Shown: piece by piece, positions 24,271 to 32,388 of the stretch
Layout of the letters: each line of letters begins with the position of its first letter
Position numbering within the stretch: the first letter of the stretch is position 1
NCBI RefSeq assembly: GCF_019904155.1
Contig: NZ_JAHCMB010000190.1
Coordinates: 36,187-100,186, forward strand
Reading direction: 5' to 3'
Origin: Paenibacillus sinensis
GTDB lineage: Bacteria > Bacillota > Bacilli > Paenibacillales > Paenibacillaceae
Length of the DNA: 64,000 nt
Made by a program: the position numbers and the translations under genes
Notes under the pieces: model-generated
The model's database searches: none
Told to the model about the DNA's origin: nothing
What the model saw: the letters and a program-made list of their open reading frames with translations, nothing else

Positions 24271-25323
24271 ATGGCAGCTATAGATGTACAGGATTTGCGA
24301 AAAACCTTTAAAGTGCAAAAAAACCGCGGAGGCCTCAAAGGGGCCTTCGTTGATTTGTTTAAGCGGGAATACAATGAAGTGATGGCCGTCAAGGATATCT
24401 CGTTTCAGATTCCTGAGGGTGAGATCTGCGGCTACATCGGCGAGAATGGTGCCGGTAAATCCACCACGATCAAGATGCTGACCGGCATTCTCGTGCCGAC
24501 CTCCGGCCGCTTGACCGTCGGCGGCTTCGTTCCCTACGAGGAGCGGGAGAAGTTCGTCCGCAATATCGGCGTCGTCTTCGGGCAGCGCAGCCAGCTCTGG
24601 TGGGATATCGGTGTCGTGGAATCCTTCGAGCTGCTGCGGAAGGTGTACCGGGTCGGCGAGGCCGATTACCGGAAGCGGCTGGACGAGCTGGTCGAACGGC
24701 TGGAGCTTCAGGAGCTGCTGAACCGTCCGGTCCGCAAGCTGAGTCTGGGCCAGCGGATGCGCTGCGAGCTGGTTGCAGCGCTGCTGCACAACCCGTCGAT
24801 CGTCTTCCTGGACGAGCCGACGATCGGTCTGGATATCGTGGTCAAATCGGAGATTCGCTCCTTCCTGAAGGACATGAACCGCGAGCACGGAACGACGATC
24901 CTGCTGACAACGCATGACCTGCAGGATATCGAAGCACTCTGTTCCCGCGTTATCATGCTCGATGACGGGCGGATCATCTATGATGGCGGCCTGGATGAGC
25001 TGAAGCAGCGCTGGGGAACCGGCCGCGAGGTCGAGTTCCAGTTCGGCGCGCCGACAAGGCTGGCCAAGCTGGAGGAGCTGACATTCGGCATGCCGGTTAA
25101 ATGGTCGGCCGAGAACCAGCTGGGCGCGACGGCCTGGATTCCGCTGGAGCTGAATGTCTCCGATGTGCTCGCCCGTGTCGTGGGACAGGCCGACATTACC
25201 GACATCAAGATTATCGAGACCAATACGGATGACATTGTACGCAGCATTTACCAGTCGGGCTCGGCAAGCAAGAGCGAAGAGGCGGTTCTGGCGGTCTCCG
25301 GGGAAGGAGCCGGCCATGTTTAA
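24271..25323 (+). CDS. ABC transporter ATP-binding protein (ABC-2 exporter)
   Basis: A 350-residue ATPase with Walker A GENGAGKSTTIKMLTG, Q-loop VFGQRSQLWWD, signature LSLGQRMRCELVAALLHNP, Walker B IVFLDEPTIGLD and the switch His in TTHDLQDIE. It belongs to the NatA-like group found with DUF990-type permeases. The last 100 residues form a variable C-terminal domain. The next two genes encode the paired permeases; the first overlaps this gene by eight bases. The substrate is not known. Confidence 0.93.
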   Translation: MAAIDVQDLRKTFKVQKNRGGLKGAFVDLFKREYNEVMAVKDISFQIPEGEICGYIGENGAGKSTTIKMLTGILVPTSGRLTVGGFVPYEEREKFVRNIGVVFGQRSQLWWDIGVVESFELLRKVYRVGEADYRKRLDELVERLELQELLNRPVRKLSLGQRMRCELVAALLHNPSIVFLDEPTIGLDIVVKSEIRSFLKDMNREHGTTILLTTHDLQDIEALCSRVIMLDDGRIIYDGGLDELKQRWGTGREVEFQFGAPTRLAKLEELTFGMPVKWSAENQLGATAWIPLELNVSDVLARVVGQADITDIKIIETNTDDIVRSIYQSGSASKSEEAVLAVSGEGAGHV

Positions 25324-26197
25324 GCGAACAGCGGGAGCCGCCGCCCCGGCCGGAGGCGGATTTGGGGGAGAGATGAAGCCCGCCCGAAGCGAGAGGCGTC
25401 TGCTGCTTGACGCCTACTTCGATTTCATCCGCATCCGTTTCCTGACGATGCTGGCTTACCGGTTGAATTATTATACAGGCATTCTCATCTACTCCCTGAA
25501 TATTGGCGTCAATTATTTCACCTGGAAGGCCATTTACGGACAAGGGGAGTCTCTCGGCGGCTTCACCGCCTCACAGATGACGACCTATGTGGCCGTCTCG
25601 TGGATGGCAAGAGCATTTTATTTCAACAATCTGGACCGGGAGATTTCAACCGATATCCGCGACGGCAGCATTGCGATCCAGTTCATCCGTCCTTACAATT
25701 ATGTCCTGGCCAAAATGATGCAGGGCCTCGGCGAGGGCATGTTCCGGTTCATGCTGTTCATGATTCCGGGCATGGCGATTGCCATGCTGCTGTTCCCCGT
25801 GAAGCTGCCGAGTGATCCTGCGGCGTGGGCGGGATTCCTGGTTATGCTGTTCTTCAGCTTCCTGATCAACTCGCAGATCAATGTCATTACCGGACTGCTG
25901 GCGTTCTTTGTAGAGAATAACGAGGGATTGATGCGGATGAAACGCGTCATCGTCGATCTGTTCTCCGGCCTTATTATTCCGATCAGCCTCTTCCCGGGCT
26001 GGCTGTCGGGAATCCTGAAGCTGCTGCCGTTCCAGGCGATCACCTATTTGCCTGGCTCCGTTTTTACGGGCCGGGTGAAGGGCGTCGGGATATGGAATGT
26101 GCTCGGCATCCAGATCTTCTGGTTCGCTGTGCTGCTCATTCCGCTATTCTTCTTGTACCGCTCTGCAAGGCAGCGGCTGTTCGTGCAGGGGGGCTGA
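25316..26197 (+). CDS. ABC-2 type permease
   Basis: ATG 25316, after GGGGAAGGAG, gives 293 residues and overlaps the ATPase gene by eight bases. An N-terminal Gly/Ala-rich stretch leads to about six membrane helices, with the cytoplasmic segment FYFNNLDREISTDIRDGSIAIQFIRPYNYVLAKMMQGLGEG typical of ABC-2 (DUF990-like) permeases. It is the first half of a heterodimeric export channel. Confidence 0.9.
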   Translation: MFKRTAGAAAPAGGGFGGEMKPARSERRLLLDAYFDFIRIRFLTMLAYRLNYYTGILIYSLNIGVNYFTWKAIYGQGESLGGFTASQMTTYVAVSWMARAFYFNNLDREISTDIRDGSIAIQFIRPYNYVLAKMMQGLGEGMFRFMLFMIPGMAIAMLLFPVKLPSDPAAWAGFLVMLFFSFLINSQINVITGLLAFFVENNEGLMRMKRVIVDLFSGLIIPISLFPGWLSGILKLLPFQAITYLPGSVFTGRVKGVGIWNVLGIQIFWFAVLLIPLFFLYRSARQRLFVQGG

Positions 26198-26202
26198 TCA
26201 TC

Positions 26203-26991
26203 ATGAGATATCATTTGGGACTCTTGTCGGAATATTTGAAAAATTACATGAAGACCCGCCTCACCTATCGGGCCGACTTCTGGGTTGAAGTCATCTCCGA
26301 TCTGCTGTTCCAGGCCACAAACCTGATCTTCATCTTTGTAATCTTCATGCATACGAACAGCCTGGCAGGCTGGAGCCAGAACGAGGTTGTCTTCGTGTAC
26401 GGATTCTTCATGGTGCCTTACGGCGTCTTCAGCTGCTTCGTCAATATGTGGAATTTCAGCGACCGTTATATTGTCAAAGGCGAGATGGACCGAATCTTGA
26501 CCCGACCGGCGCATAATCTGTTTCAAATCTTTCTGGAAAATGTCGATCCGCCTTCGCTGGTCGGCTCGCTAATCGGCCTAGTGATCATGGGGGTCAGCGG
26601 GTATAACCTCGGCCTTCCATTCGAATGGTGGACCATTCCAGCGATAATTGTGCTGACGCTCAGCGCAACGGCGATTTATACCGGCATCTATACGACGCTG
26701 ACCTCGCTGTCGTTCTACTCGGACGCGCCGACCGGCATTATTCCGCTAATGTACAACATCCAGACGTACGGACGCTATCCGGTAACGATTTACAACCGGG
26801 CGATTCAGGTGCTGCTCACCTGGATACTGCCCTTCGCTTTTGTAGGCGTATATCCCGCCGCTCTCTTCCTGGGGCGCGATGAGATGACGCGGATGGCGCT
26901 GCTCACGCCTGTCATGGGCGCGATATTCCTCGGCATCGGGCTGTTCACCTGGAGCCGGGGAGTGCGCCGCTACAAGGGCGCAGGATCATAA
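26203..26991 (+). CDS. ABC-2 type permease, second subunit
   Basis: ATG 26203 gives 262 residues; the open frame extends upstream into the previous gene without a better site. Six membrane helices and the segment VNMWNFSDRYIVKGEMDRILTRPAHNLFQIFLENVD match the partner permease in layout. It starts five bases after the first permease ends, and a terminator follows, so the three genes form one unit. Confidence 0.9.
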   Translation: MRYHLGLLSEYLKNYMKTRLTYRADFWVEVISDLLFQATNLIFIFVIFMHTNSLAGWSQNEVVFVYGFFMVPYGVFSCFVNMWNFSDRYIVKGEMDRILTRPAHNLFQIFLENVDPPSLVGSLIGLVIMGVSGYNLGLPFEWWTIPAIIVLTLSATAIYTGIYTTLTSLSFYSDAPTGIIPLMYNIQTYGRYPVTIYNRAIQVLLTWILPFAFVGVYPAALFLGRDEMTRMALLTPVMGAIFLGIGLFTWSRGVRRYKGAGS

Positions 26992-27009
26992 AGAATGAGT
27001 TCGTTCGCA

Positions 27010-27038
27010 AGCCTCCCGCAAGGGAGGCTTTTTACTTT
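27010..27038 (+). terminator. Rho-independent terminator of the ABC operon
   Basis: AAGCCTCCC and GGGAGGCTT flank a GCAA tetraloop, then TTTTT. Confidence 0.92.
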
Positions 27039-27096
27039 TTAAAGAGGGATTAGCCGCAATTTCGAAGAAGTATCCCTGACTCGTTAATACATAGAA

Positions 27097-27125
27097 TTGC
27101 AATGCATAGTAAATCTAGGTATAAT
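27097..27125 (+). promoter_or_regulatory. Promoter of the PadR-SEDS operon
   Basis: TTGCAA (27097-27102) and TATAAT (27120-27125) are 17 bases apart. CATAG occurs twice around the -35 element, a possible regulator site. Confidence 0.7.
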
Positions 27126-27158
27126 CGCAAATAGTAGAATGTGGAAGAGGGTGGGGAT

Positions 27159-27494
27159 ATGAAACCGAATAAAGAGCTGTTGAAGGGAAGCACCGGCACA
27201 ATGCTGCTGACGCTGTTAAGCCGCGGTCCGCTGTACGGCTATGACATGATCCGTGAGCTGGACAGGCAGTCAAATGGCGTATTCGCCCTGAAGGAAGGCA
27301 CGCTGTACCCGATTCTCCATCAAATGGAGGCTGAGCGATGGGTGGAAGCGTATTGGGAGACCGTCGGCGGACGGAACCGTAAATATTACCGGATAACTGA
27401 GCGGGGACGCAAGACATTGGCCGCCAAGAGAGAAGAATGGTCGCTTTTCCGAAACGCCGTTGACGGGATTTTGGGAGAAGGGGGAGGCGCATGA
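27159..27494 (+). CDS. PadR family transcriptional regulator
   Basis: A 111-residue PadR protein starting at ATG 27159 after GAAGAGGGTGGGG. The winged helix shows KGSTGTMLLTLLSRGPLYGYDMIREL, then LKEGTLYPILHQMEAERWVEAYW and GRNRKYYRITERGRKTL. Regulators of this type usually repress their own operon. It overlaps the SEDS gene by four bases (ATGA), so it most likely controls that gene. Confidence 0.93.
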   Translation: MKPNKELLKGSTGTMLLTLLSRGPLYGYDMIRELDRQSNGVFALKEGTLYPILHQMEAERWVEAYWETVGGRNRKYYRITERGRKTLAAKREEWSLFRNAVDGILGEGGGA

Positions 27495-28831
27495 AGGACT
27501 ACGGGGAGACGTTACCTTTTTTAAGATCGGTATGCAGGGAGATCAAGGCGCGCGAGATGCATCCTGAGCTGAAAAAGGAGCTGGGGAGCCATCTGGAAGA
27601 GCTGGCTGACGGAAAAGAGAGGGAAGGTTACAGCCGTGAAGAAGCGGTTCAGTGGGCCATCAGGCAGATGGGCGATCCCGTGGAAATCGGCAGAAGCCTT
27701 AACCGGATTCATAAGCCGAGAGTTCATTGGGGCTTGCTGATTACAACCTTGCTGTTCTCAGGGATTGGTATTTTAGGTATGTTCTCAGTAAGCCGGGCAG
27801 CAATCAGACCCGAGTTCAATAGTCCGCTTCATGCTATGATGGGGAATGCGCATATACGTTTCATCATACCCGGACTATTGATTATGCTCATCATGATGCT
27901 GCTGGATTACCGCAAGCTGCGAAGCTTGTCATGGCCGATCTACATCTGCACAATAGCGGGGATGATCCTAGTTAATTTATACCCGCGCAGTGTTAACGGA
28001 TCGCACAGGTGGCTGACTCTGCCCATAGGCTCTGCCATTGATGTTGTGGGCTGGAGCCTGTACTTGCTGCCTGCATCGATCCTGGGAATCTGGCTATCAA
28101 ACCTGAGTTTGTATCGTGGCAGAATCATCGTCAGGTGTCGGGATCTTCTGCTGATTGGTATCCCGATGTTTCTCTATGTCCGCAGTTATGCTATCCCGGA
28201 GCTCCTTATATTTCTCGCAGTCATCTTGATTCTGTACATATGGCTGACGGGCAAATGGGGCCTTCCAATAGCTCTTGGTCTGGTAGGTGTTGTGATCGGA
28301 GGTGCAGCTATTTGGCGATCAGAGTACTTGAGCATGCGCGTGATATCAACGCTGAATCCGGAGCGGTTCGCAGACGGCGCTGGTTATATGATGATACAAA
28401 TGAGAGAGGCATTGGCCACTGCTGGCTGGCGTGGTCATGGGTTCGGAGTGCCGATGCCTGATCTGCCTTTATTGTATAGTGACATGCTGCTGCCTTATTT
28501 GATTTACTGCTTCGGCTGGTCGGTGGGACTTCTTCTTGCCGCTGTCATGCTCGGCTTTCTGCTTCAGGCAATAAGGGCCTGGAAGTCGGTACGCGATCCT
28601 TACGGAAGAGCGCTTCTAGCAGGCCTCTCTCTGACAATTATCTTGCAGCTGCTGTACGGACTGGCCAAATTATCCGGCTACCTTATACTGGTCAATCTTC
28701 CTGTTCCATTTATAAGCTACGGGGGAAGCCACTTGCTGATCGAATATGCCGCTTTGGGCCTAATCCTTAGTGTATTCCGGAGGAAAGACATGATCCCGGG
28801 TATGAAAGGGCATAGGGAAGCGGAAATGTAA
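27491..28831 (+). CDS. SEDS-family (FtsW/RodA/SpoVE-like) protein with N-terminal HAAS-like domain
   Basis: A 446-residue protein. Residues 1-75 are a soluble helical domain (MHPELKKELGSHLEELADGKEREGYSREEAVQWAIRQMGDP) like the HAAS/permease-prefix domains usually found next to PadR regulators. The rest has about ten helices of the SEDS fold, with NGSHRWLTLP, GHGFG, SDMLLPYLIYCFGW and a final PVPFISYGGSHLLIEYAALGLIL. SEDS proteins polymerise glycan strands; the aspartate region here is divergent (SDMLLP instead of TDFIF and no E-E-x-G). Activity as a glycosyltransferase is therefore uncertain. It overlaps the PadR gene. Confidence 0.85.
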   Translation: MKDYGETLPFLRSVCREIKAREMHPELKKELGSHLEELADGKEREGYSREEAVQWAIRQMGDPVEIGRSLNRIHKPRVHWGLLITTLLFSGIGILGMFSVSRAAIRPEFNSPLHAMMGNAHIRFIIPGLLIMLIMMLLDYRKLRSLSWPIYICTIAGMILVNLYPRSVNGSHRWLTLPIGSAIDVVGWSLYLLPASILGIWLSNLSLYRGRIIVRCRDLLLIGIPMFLYVRSYAIPELLIFLAVILILYIWLTGKWGLPIALGLVGVVIGGAAIWRSEYLSMRVISTLNPERFADGAGYMMIQMREALATAGWRGHGFGVPMPDLPLLYSDMLLPYLIYCFGWSVGLLLAAVMLGFLLQAIRAWKSVRDPYGRALLAGLSLTIILQLLYGLAKLSGYLILVNLPVPFISYGGSHLLIEYAALGLILSVFRRKDMIPGMKGHREAEM

Positions 28832-28948
28832 GGAGTGGTGCATGGCTGACTGATGTTGCTTTTTGCTTCCTCGTTCCATTCAAGGTATGATTATTGGAGT
28901 CCAAAAGACCAAGGCAAACACTGACACCGAATCCGGGAGGAACGACCA

Positions 28949-29488
28949 ATGGGACGCAATATCCAGCATATGCCTTATGGCTATGAACCGCCTGCGCCCG
29001 AGCGCAAGGGGACGCTGATCGTGTACGATTCCTTTGAACACATAACCGATGAAGAACTGAACGCGGCCGCCGAGGCTGCGCGGGACAAGAAATTCAGCAA
29101 GCTGGTGCTGTATCCGCTGCATGAAGAGACGGTCCGCCGCATGTCGAAGGAGCCGGCCAGCTCGTATTATAAACGGGAAGACCGGTTGCATGAGTGGAAA
29201 AGAGATTTCGGCGCCTCGTTCATTACCGTCGAAAATCTGGAGGGCAAGCGCAAAAAATACACGCCCATCGATTCCGCCCTGCGGCACTTGACCGAGCGTT
29301 ATCCGGCGCCTCATTTTCTGTATTTATCTCCGGAGATGGCGAATCAGTTCGCTTCATTCTCAAGCTTCGAGGAGTGGATCAGGAAGATCCGGCTGCTGCT
29401 CTCCGAAGCGCCCCGAGAGATTCATCCCCGGCTGCAGAAATACAGCCACCGCTGGTCGGTCGCCGGAGAGGAAGAAGAGAACGGTTGA
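28949..29488 (+). CDS. Hypothetical protein
   Basis: A 179-residue soluble protein starting at ATG 28949 after GGGAGGAACGACCA. I do not recognise it. The first part (GTLIVYDSFEHITDEELNAAAEAARDKKFSKLVLYPLHEETVRRM) alternates strands and helices like a Rossmann-type or nucleotidyltransferase-like fold, and the later part has PAPHFLYLSPEMANQFASFSSFEEWIRKIRLLL. No signal peptide or membrane helix is seen. It is followed by a strong terminator and is probably transcribed alone. Confidence 0.78.
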   Translation: MGRNIQHMPYGYEPPAPERKGTLIVYDSFEHITDEELNAAAEAARDKKFSKLVLYPLHEETVRRMSKEPASSYYKREDRLHEWKRDFGASFITVENLEGKRKKYTPIDSALRHLTERYPAPHFLYLSPEMANQFASFSSFEEWIRKIRLLLSEAPREIHPRLQKYSHRWSVAGEEEENG

Positions 29489-29522
29489 GACCCAGCGCGC
29501 GGCCCTATCTGCGGCAAAAGGC

Positions 29523-29567
29523 AAAAGCCCCTGACACTAGTCATAACGACAGGTGCAGGGGCTTTTT
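29523..29567. terminator. Rho-independent terminator
   Basis: AAAAGCCCCTG pairs with CAGGGGCTTTTT. It can serve both the plus-strand gene ending at 29488 and the minus-strand gene ending at 29587. Confidence 0.85.
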
Positions 29568-29586
29568 CATGGGAGTAGGACGGCTG

Positions 29587-30021
29587 TCAACGGGTGCTGC
29601 TCTGCTTGCGGCGGTAGGTGTACATTTTCCATTGATAGTGAATGAAGCAGCCGATGCAGAAGCCCAGAATGGCCACGAATGCGGCCAAAGCCACTATAGT
29701 GGTGAAAATATAAGCAGCGGTCAGCCAGCCGGCGATATAGCTGATCAGCCCGGCAGCCAGGCACGCTACGGCGATTGTCTGGTTGAACTGTTGCTGTTCC
29801 TCGTCCTCCAGAATATATGCGGATCTGTCTTTTTTCAGGAATCGCGCAGACCATTTAATCACCGGGTTATAACGGAATATTAGCCCGAGCAGACCAGCTG
29901 TCAGAGGCACTGCAAGAATCCAGTACAAGCCTGTGAACCAGGTTAGAAGAACCGACAATACGATAACGGATTGGTTAACCCTAACGAGCGGCCGGGGAAT
30001 ACCTTTGCTTTCTTTAGCCAC
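29587..30021 (-). CDS. DUF4395 family membrane protein
   Basis: A 144-residue protein with a GTG start after AAAGAGGTGGG. It has two pairs of membrane helices and the DUF4395 pattern: PRPLVRVNQSVIVLSVLLTW, FRYNPVIKWSARFLKK, EDEEQQQFNQTIAVACLAAGLI and a final GFCIGCFIHYQWKMY with a C-x3-C pair. The family is found in many bacteria, often near thiol or rhodanese genes, but has no assigned function. Confidence 0.85.
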   Translation of the reverse strand: MAKESKGIPRPLVRVNQSVIVLSVLLTWFTGLYWILAVPLTAGLLGLIFRYNPVIKWSARFLKKDRSAYILEDEEQQQFNQTIAVACLAAGLISYIAGWLTAAYIFTTIVALAAFVAILGFCIGCFIHYQWKMYTYRRKQSSTR

Positions 30022-30099
30022 CTTAACCCACCTCTTTAGTTGGAATAATACTATTATATATCCAGAACGTAATTGTGGAAAGACTGGAGGTTGATTTTT

Positions 30100-30141
30100 A
30101 TTTTAAATTATGTTTAAAATATATAGACCGATTGTTATAAT
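30100..30141 (+). promoter_or_regulatory. TetR promoter with a palindrome and LmrA/YxaF-like box
   Basis: TTTAAA (30113-30118) and TATAAT (30136-30141) are 17 bases apart. A palindrome ATTTTAAA-N5-TTTAAAAT (30100-30120) covers the -35 element, and TAGACCGATTGTTATAAT (30124-30141) partly resembles the LmrA/YxaF box of B. subtilis as I recall it. Both are candidate sites for the TetR protein encoded next. Confidence 0.5.
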
Positions 30142-30160
30142 GAGAGGGGCCGGAAGGTAA

Positions 30161-30763
30161 ATGACCAACAAACCGAATACGCGCGATGCCATTCTGGATA
30201 CCGCATCCAGGCTTTTTTATTGTCAGGGTTATCACGCGACCGGTCTGAACCAGATTATCAAGGACAGCGAGTCACCCAAGGGGTCATTATACTATTACTT
30301 TCCGGACGGAAAGGAGGAGCTGGCGCTTGCCTGTATCAATCGAACAAGCGAGAACATGTCCCGGGATTTGCGGTGCTACATGGATAAAGGTGGATCGGCT
30401 GGCGAGGCCGTAAGTGACCTGCTGCATGGTATCGCCTGGGAGGCGGATAAATGTGCTTATGAGGGAATGGTACCGCTCAGCTTCTGGATGGCGGTAGAGA
30501 CCTCAGGGATAAGTGACCAACTGCGGCAGGCTTGTCGCTCCGTGTTCCTGGAATGGCAGAATGTGATCGGGGAGCGCCTTGTCCGTGACGGCTTCCAGGA
30601 AGAGGAAGCGGTCCGCAAAGCCTCGGCAACCGTCTCTCTGATTGAAGGTGCGCTGCTTCAGGCGCTGACCTGCAAGGAGGGAAGGCCGCTGCTCGCGGCT
30701 GCCCATGCTGCTGCTGTACTGCTGGATGCTGGATCACCCGGCATAGGGCCAGACAGAGAATAA
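30161..30763 (+). CDS. TetR family regulator (LmrA/YxaF-like)
   Basis: A 200-residue TetR protein. The HTH spans about residues 8-55 (RDAILDTASRLFYCQGYHATGLNQIIKDSESPKGSLYYYFPDGKEELA), and the pattern with SPKGSLYYYFP plus the C-terminal GALLQALTCKEGRPL is like LmrA and YxaF of B. subtilis, which repress multidrug exporters. The next gene, 45 bases on, is a 14-helix drug exporter, as in the lmrAB pair. Confidence 0.9.
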   Translation: MTNKPNTRDAILDTASRLFYCQGYHATGLNQIIKDSESPKGSLYYYFPDGKEELALACINRTSENMSRDLRCYMDKGGSAGEAVSDLLHGIAWEADKCAYEGMVPLSFWMAVETSGISDQLRQACRSVFLEWQNVIGERLVRDGFQEEEAVRKASATVSLIEGALLQALTCKEGRPLLAAAHAAAVLLDAGSPGIGPDRE

Positions 30764-30808
30764 AGAGATAGAGAAGAGAACAAACTTATTCCAGGAGGAA
30801 GATCAAAA

Positions 30809-32272
30809 GTGGGAGAAACCATGCAATCTCAAGCTGTTAATTTGAAGAAAGTCAGGAAGATGCCGATCCTGATCTCGCTGCTCCTCAGCGGCTTCATCGG
30901 CATGTTCAGTGAAACAGCCCTTAATGTCGCGCTCAGCGATCTGATGAAAGTGCTCAATATTACGCCAAGCACCGCACAATGGCTGACTACCGTATATCTG
31001 CTAACCCTAGGCATTCTGGTGCCGATTTCGGGACTGCTGATTCAGCGGTTCACAACGAGACAGTTGTTCATCGCTTCACTGTCCTTCTCGATTATCGGAA
31101 CGTTCATCGCTGCCATGGCGCCGAGCTTCGGCTTCCTGCTTGTGGCGCGCGTTGTTCAGGCCATGGGGACGGCACTGCTGCTCCCGCTGATGTTTAATAC
31201 GATTCTGGTTCTGTTCCCGCCGGAAAAAAGAGGCGCGGCCATGGGCATGATCGGCCTCGTCATTATGGTTGCTCCGGCAACCGGGCCGACGATTGCGGGC
31301 CTGCTGATCGAGAACCTGAGCTGGCACTGGATCTTCTGGCTGTCGCTCCCGTTCCTCGTAATCGCGCTGATCTTCGGCATTCTGTTCATGCAAAATATTA
31401 CGAATGTAACGAAGCCGGCCATTGACTGGTTATCCATCGTGCTGTCTTCAGTCGGATTCGGAGGCGTTGTGTACGGCTTCAGCAGCGCGGGCGAAGCTGA
31501 CGGATGGAACAGCGTTAAGGTCTGGATCGCCCTGGCTCTCGGTGTAGCGGGTCTGGCATTGTTTGTGTGGCGGCAGCTGACGATGAAACAGCCGCTCATG
31601 GATTTGCGGGCTTTCAAATACCCGATGTTCGTAGTCGGGCTCCTGATGATTTTTATCTGCATGATGGTTATTCTGTCTTCCATGCTGATCCTGCCGCTGT
31701 ATTTGCAGAACGGACAGGGCTACAGTGCGTTTAAAGCGGGCTTGGTACTGCTCCCGGGCGGTTTGGTGAACGGTCTTATGTCGCCTCTGATGGGCCGTCT
31801 GTTCGATAAATTCGGACCGAAATGGCTCGTTATTCCGGGCCTCGCCCTGACTGCCGCCGCGCTGTGGATGTTCTCGGACATCAACGCGGCTTCCACAGTA
31901 GCCTTCATCATCGTCCTGCACAGCCTGCTTATGATCGGCGTCTCCATGGTCTTCATGCCGGCGCAGACCAACGGCATCAACCAGCTGCCGCAAGAACTGT
32001 ACCCGCATGGCACAGCCATCATGAATACACTCCAGCAGGTAGCGGGCGCTATCGGAACGGCGCTTGCAGTCAGCATCCTGACAGCAGGCACGAAGAGCTA
32101 TCTCAGCGGCGTCGAGAACCCGCAGGACCCGACGCAGGCGCTTGCGGCCTTTACCCATGGTGTTCAGAACGCCTTCATCTTCGCCATGGCGCTGGCTATT
32201 GCCGGATTTGTGCTCGGCTTCTTCCTGAAGAGGGTCTCCATTCGCCATCCGCAGGGCAGCCCGACGCATTAA
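30809..32272 (+). CDS. MFS drug exporter, DHA2 (EmrB/QacA) family
   Basis: A 487-residue protein with 14 membrane helices. Motifs include MFSETALNVALSDLMKVLNITPSTAQWLTTVYLLTLGILVPISG and the motif C-like ATGPTIAGLLIENLSWHWIFWLSLP. The GTG at 30809 follows CCAGGAGGAAG; ATG 30821 is an alternative start. The family exports lipophilic drugs with protons, and the TetR gene upstream is its likely repressor. LmrB of B. subtilis (lincomycin, puromycin) is the nearest match I can name by layout. Confidence 0.92.
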   Translation: MGETMQSQAVNLKKVRKMPILISLLLSGFIGMFSETALNVALSDLMKVLNITPSTAQWLTTVYLLTLGILVPISGLLIQRFTTRQLFIASLSFSIIGTFIAAMAPSFGFLLVARVVQAMGTALLLPLMFNTILVLFPPEKRGAAMGMIGLVIMVAPATGPTIAGLLIENLSWHWIFWLSLPFLVIALIFGILFMQNITNVTKPAIDWLSIVLSSVGFGGVVYGFSSAGEADGWNSVKVWIALALGVAGLALFVWRQLTMKQPLMDLRAFKYPMFVVGLLMIFICMMVILSSMLILPLYLQNGQGYSAFKAGLVLLPGGLVNGLMSPLMGRLFDKFGPKWLVIPGLALTAAALWMFSDINAASTVAFIIVLHSLLMIGVSMVFMPAQTNGINQLPQELYPHGTAIMNTLQQVAGAIGTALAVSILTAGTKSYLSGVENPQDPTQALAAFTHGVQNAFIFAMALAIAGFVLGFFLKRVSIRHPQGSPTH

Positions 32273-32302
32273 TCGAAATCCAGGTTTCACTAACTAACAA
32301 GA

Positions 32303-32349
32303 ACACCCCTTATCTTACGGCTGATCGAACAGCCGCAGATAAGGGGTGT
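32303..32349. terminator. Bidirectional terminator
   Basis: ACACCCCTTATCT pairs perfectly with AGATAAGGGGTGT, with an inner GGCT/AGCC pair. It lies between converging genes. Confidence 0.8.
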
Positions 32350-32388
32350 CTTCGTTTAATGATAAGAAATAGTCAGTCTGAAACGTTT

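Noticed and set aside
23950..25317. A 455-codon open frame antisense to the ribA-like and ABC ATPase genes
   Set aside because: It lies in the opposite strand of two genes with full sets of family motifs, has no ribosome site, and its composition (Gln/Asp/His-rich, no domains) is that of a GC-rich shadow frame.
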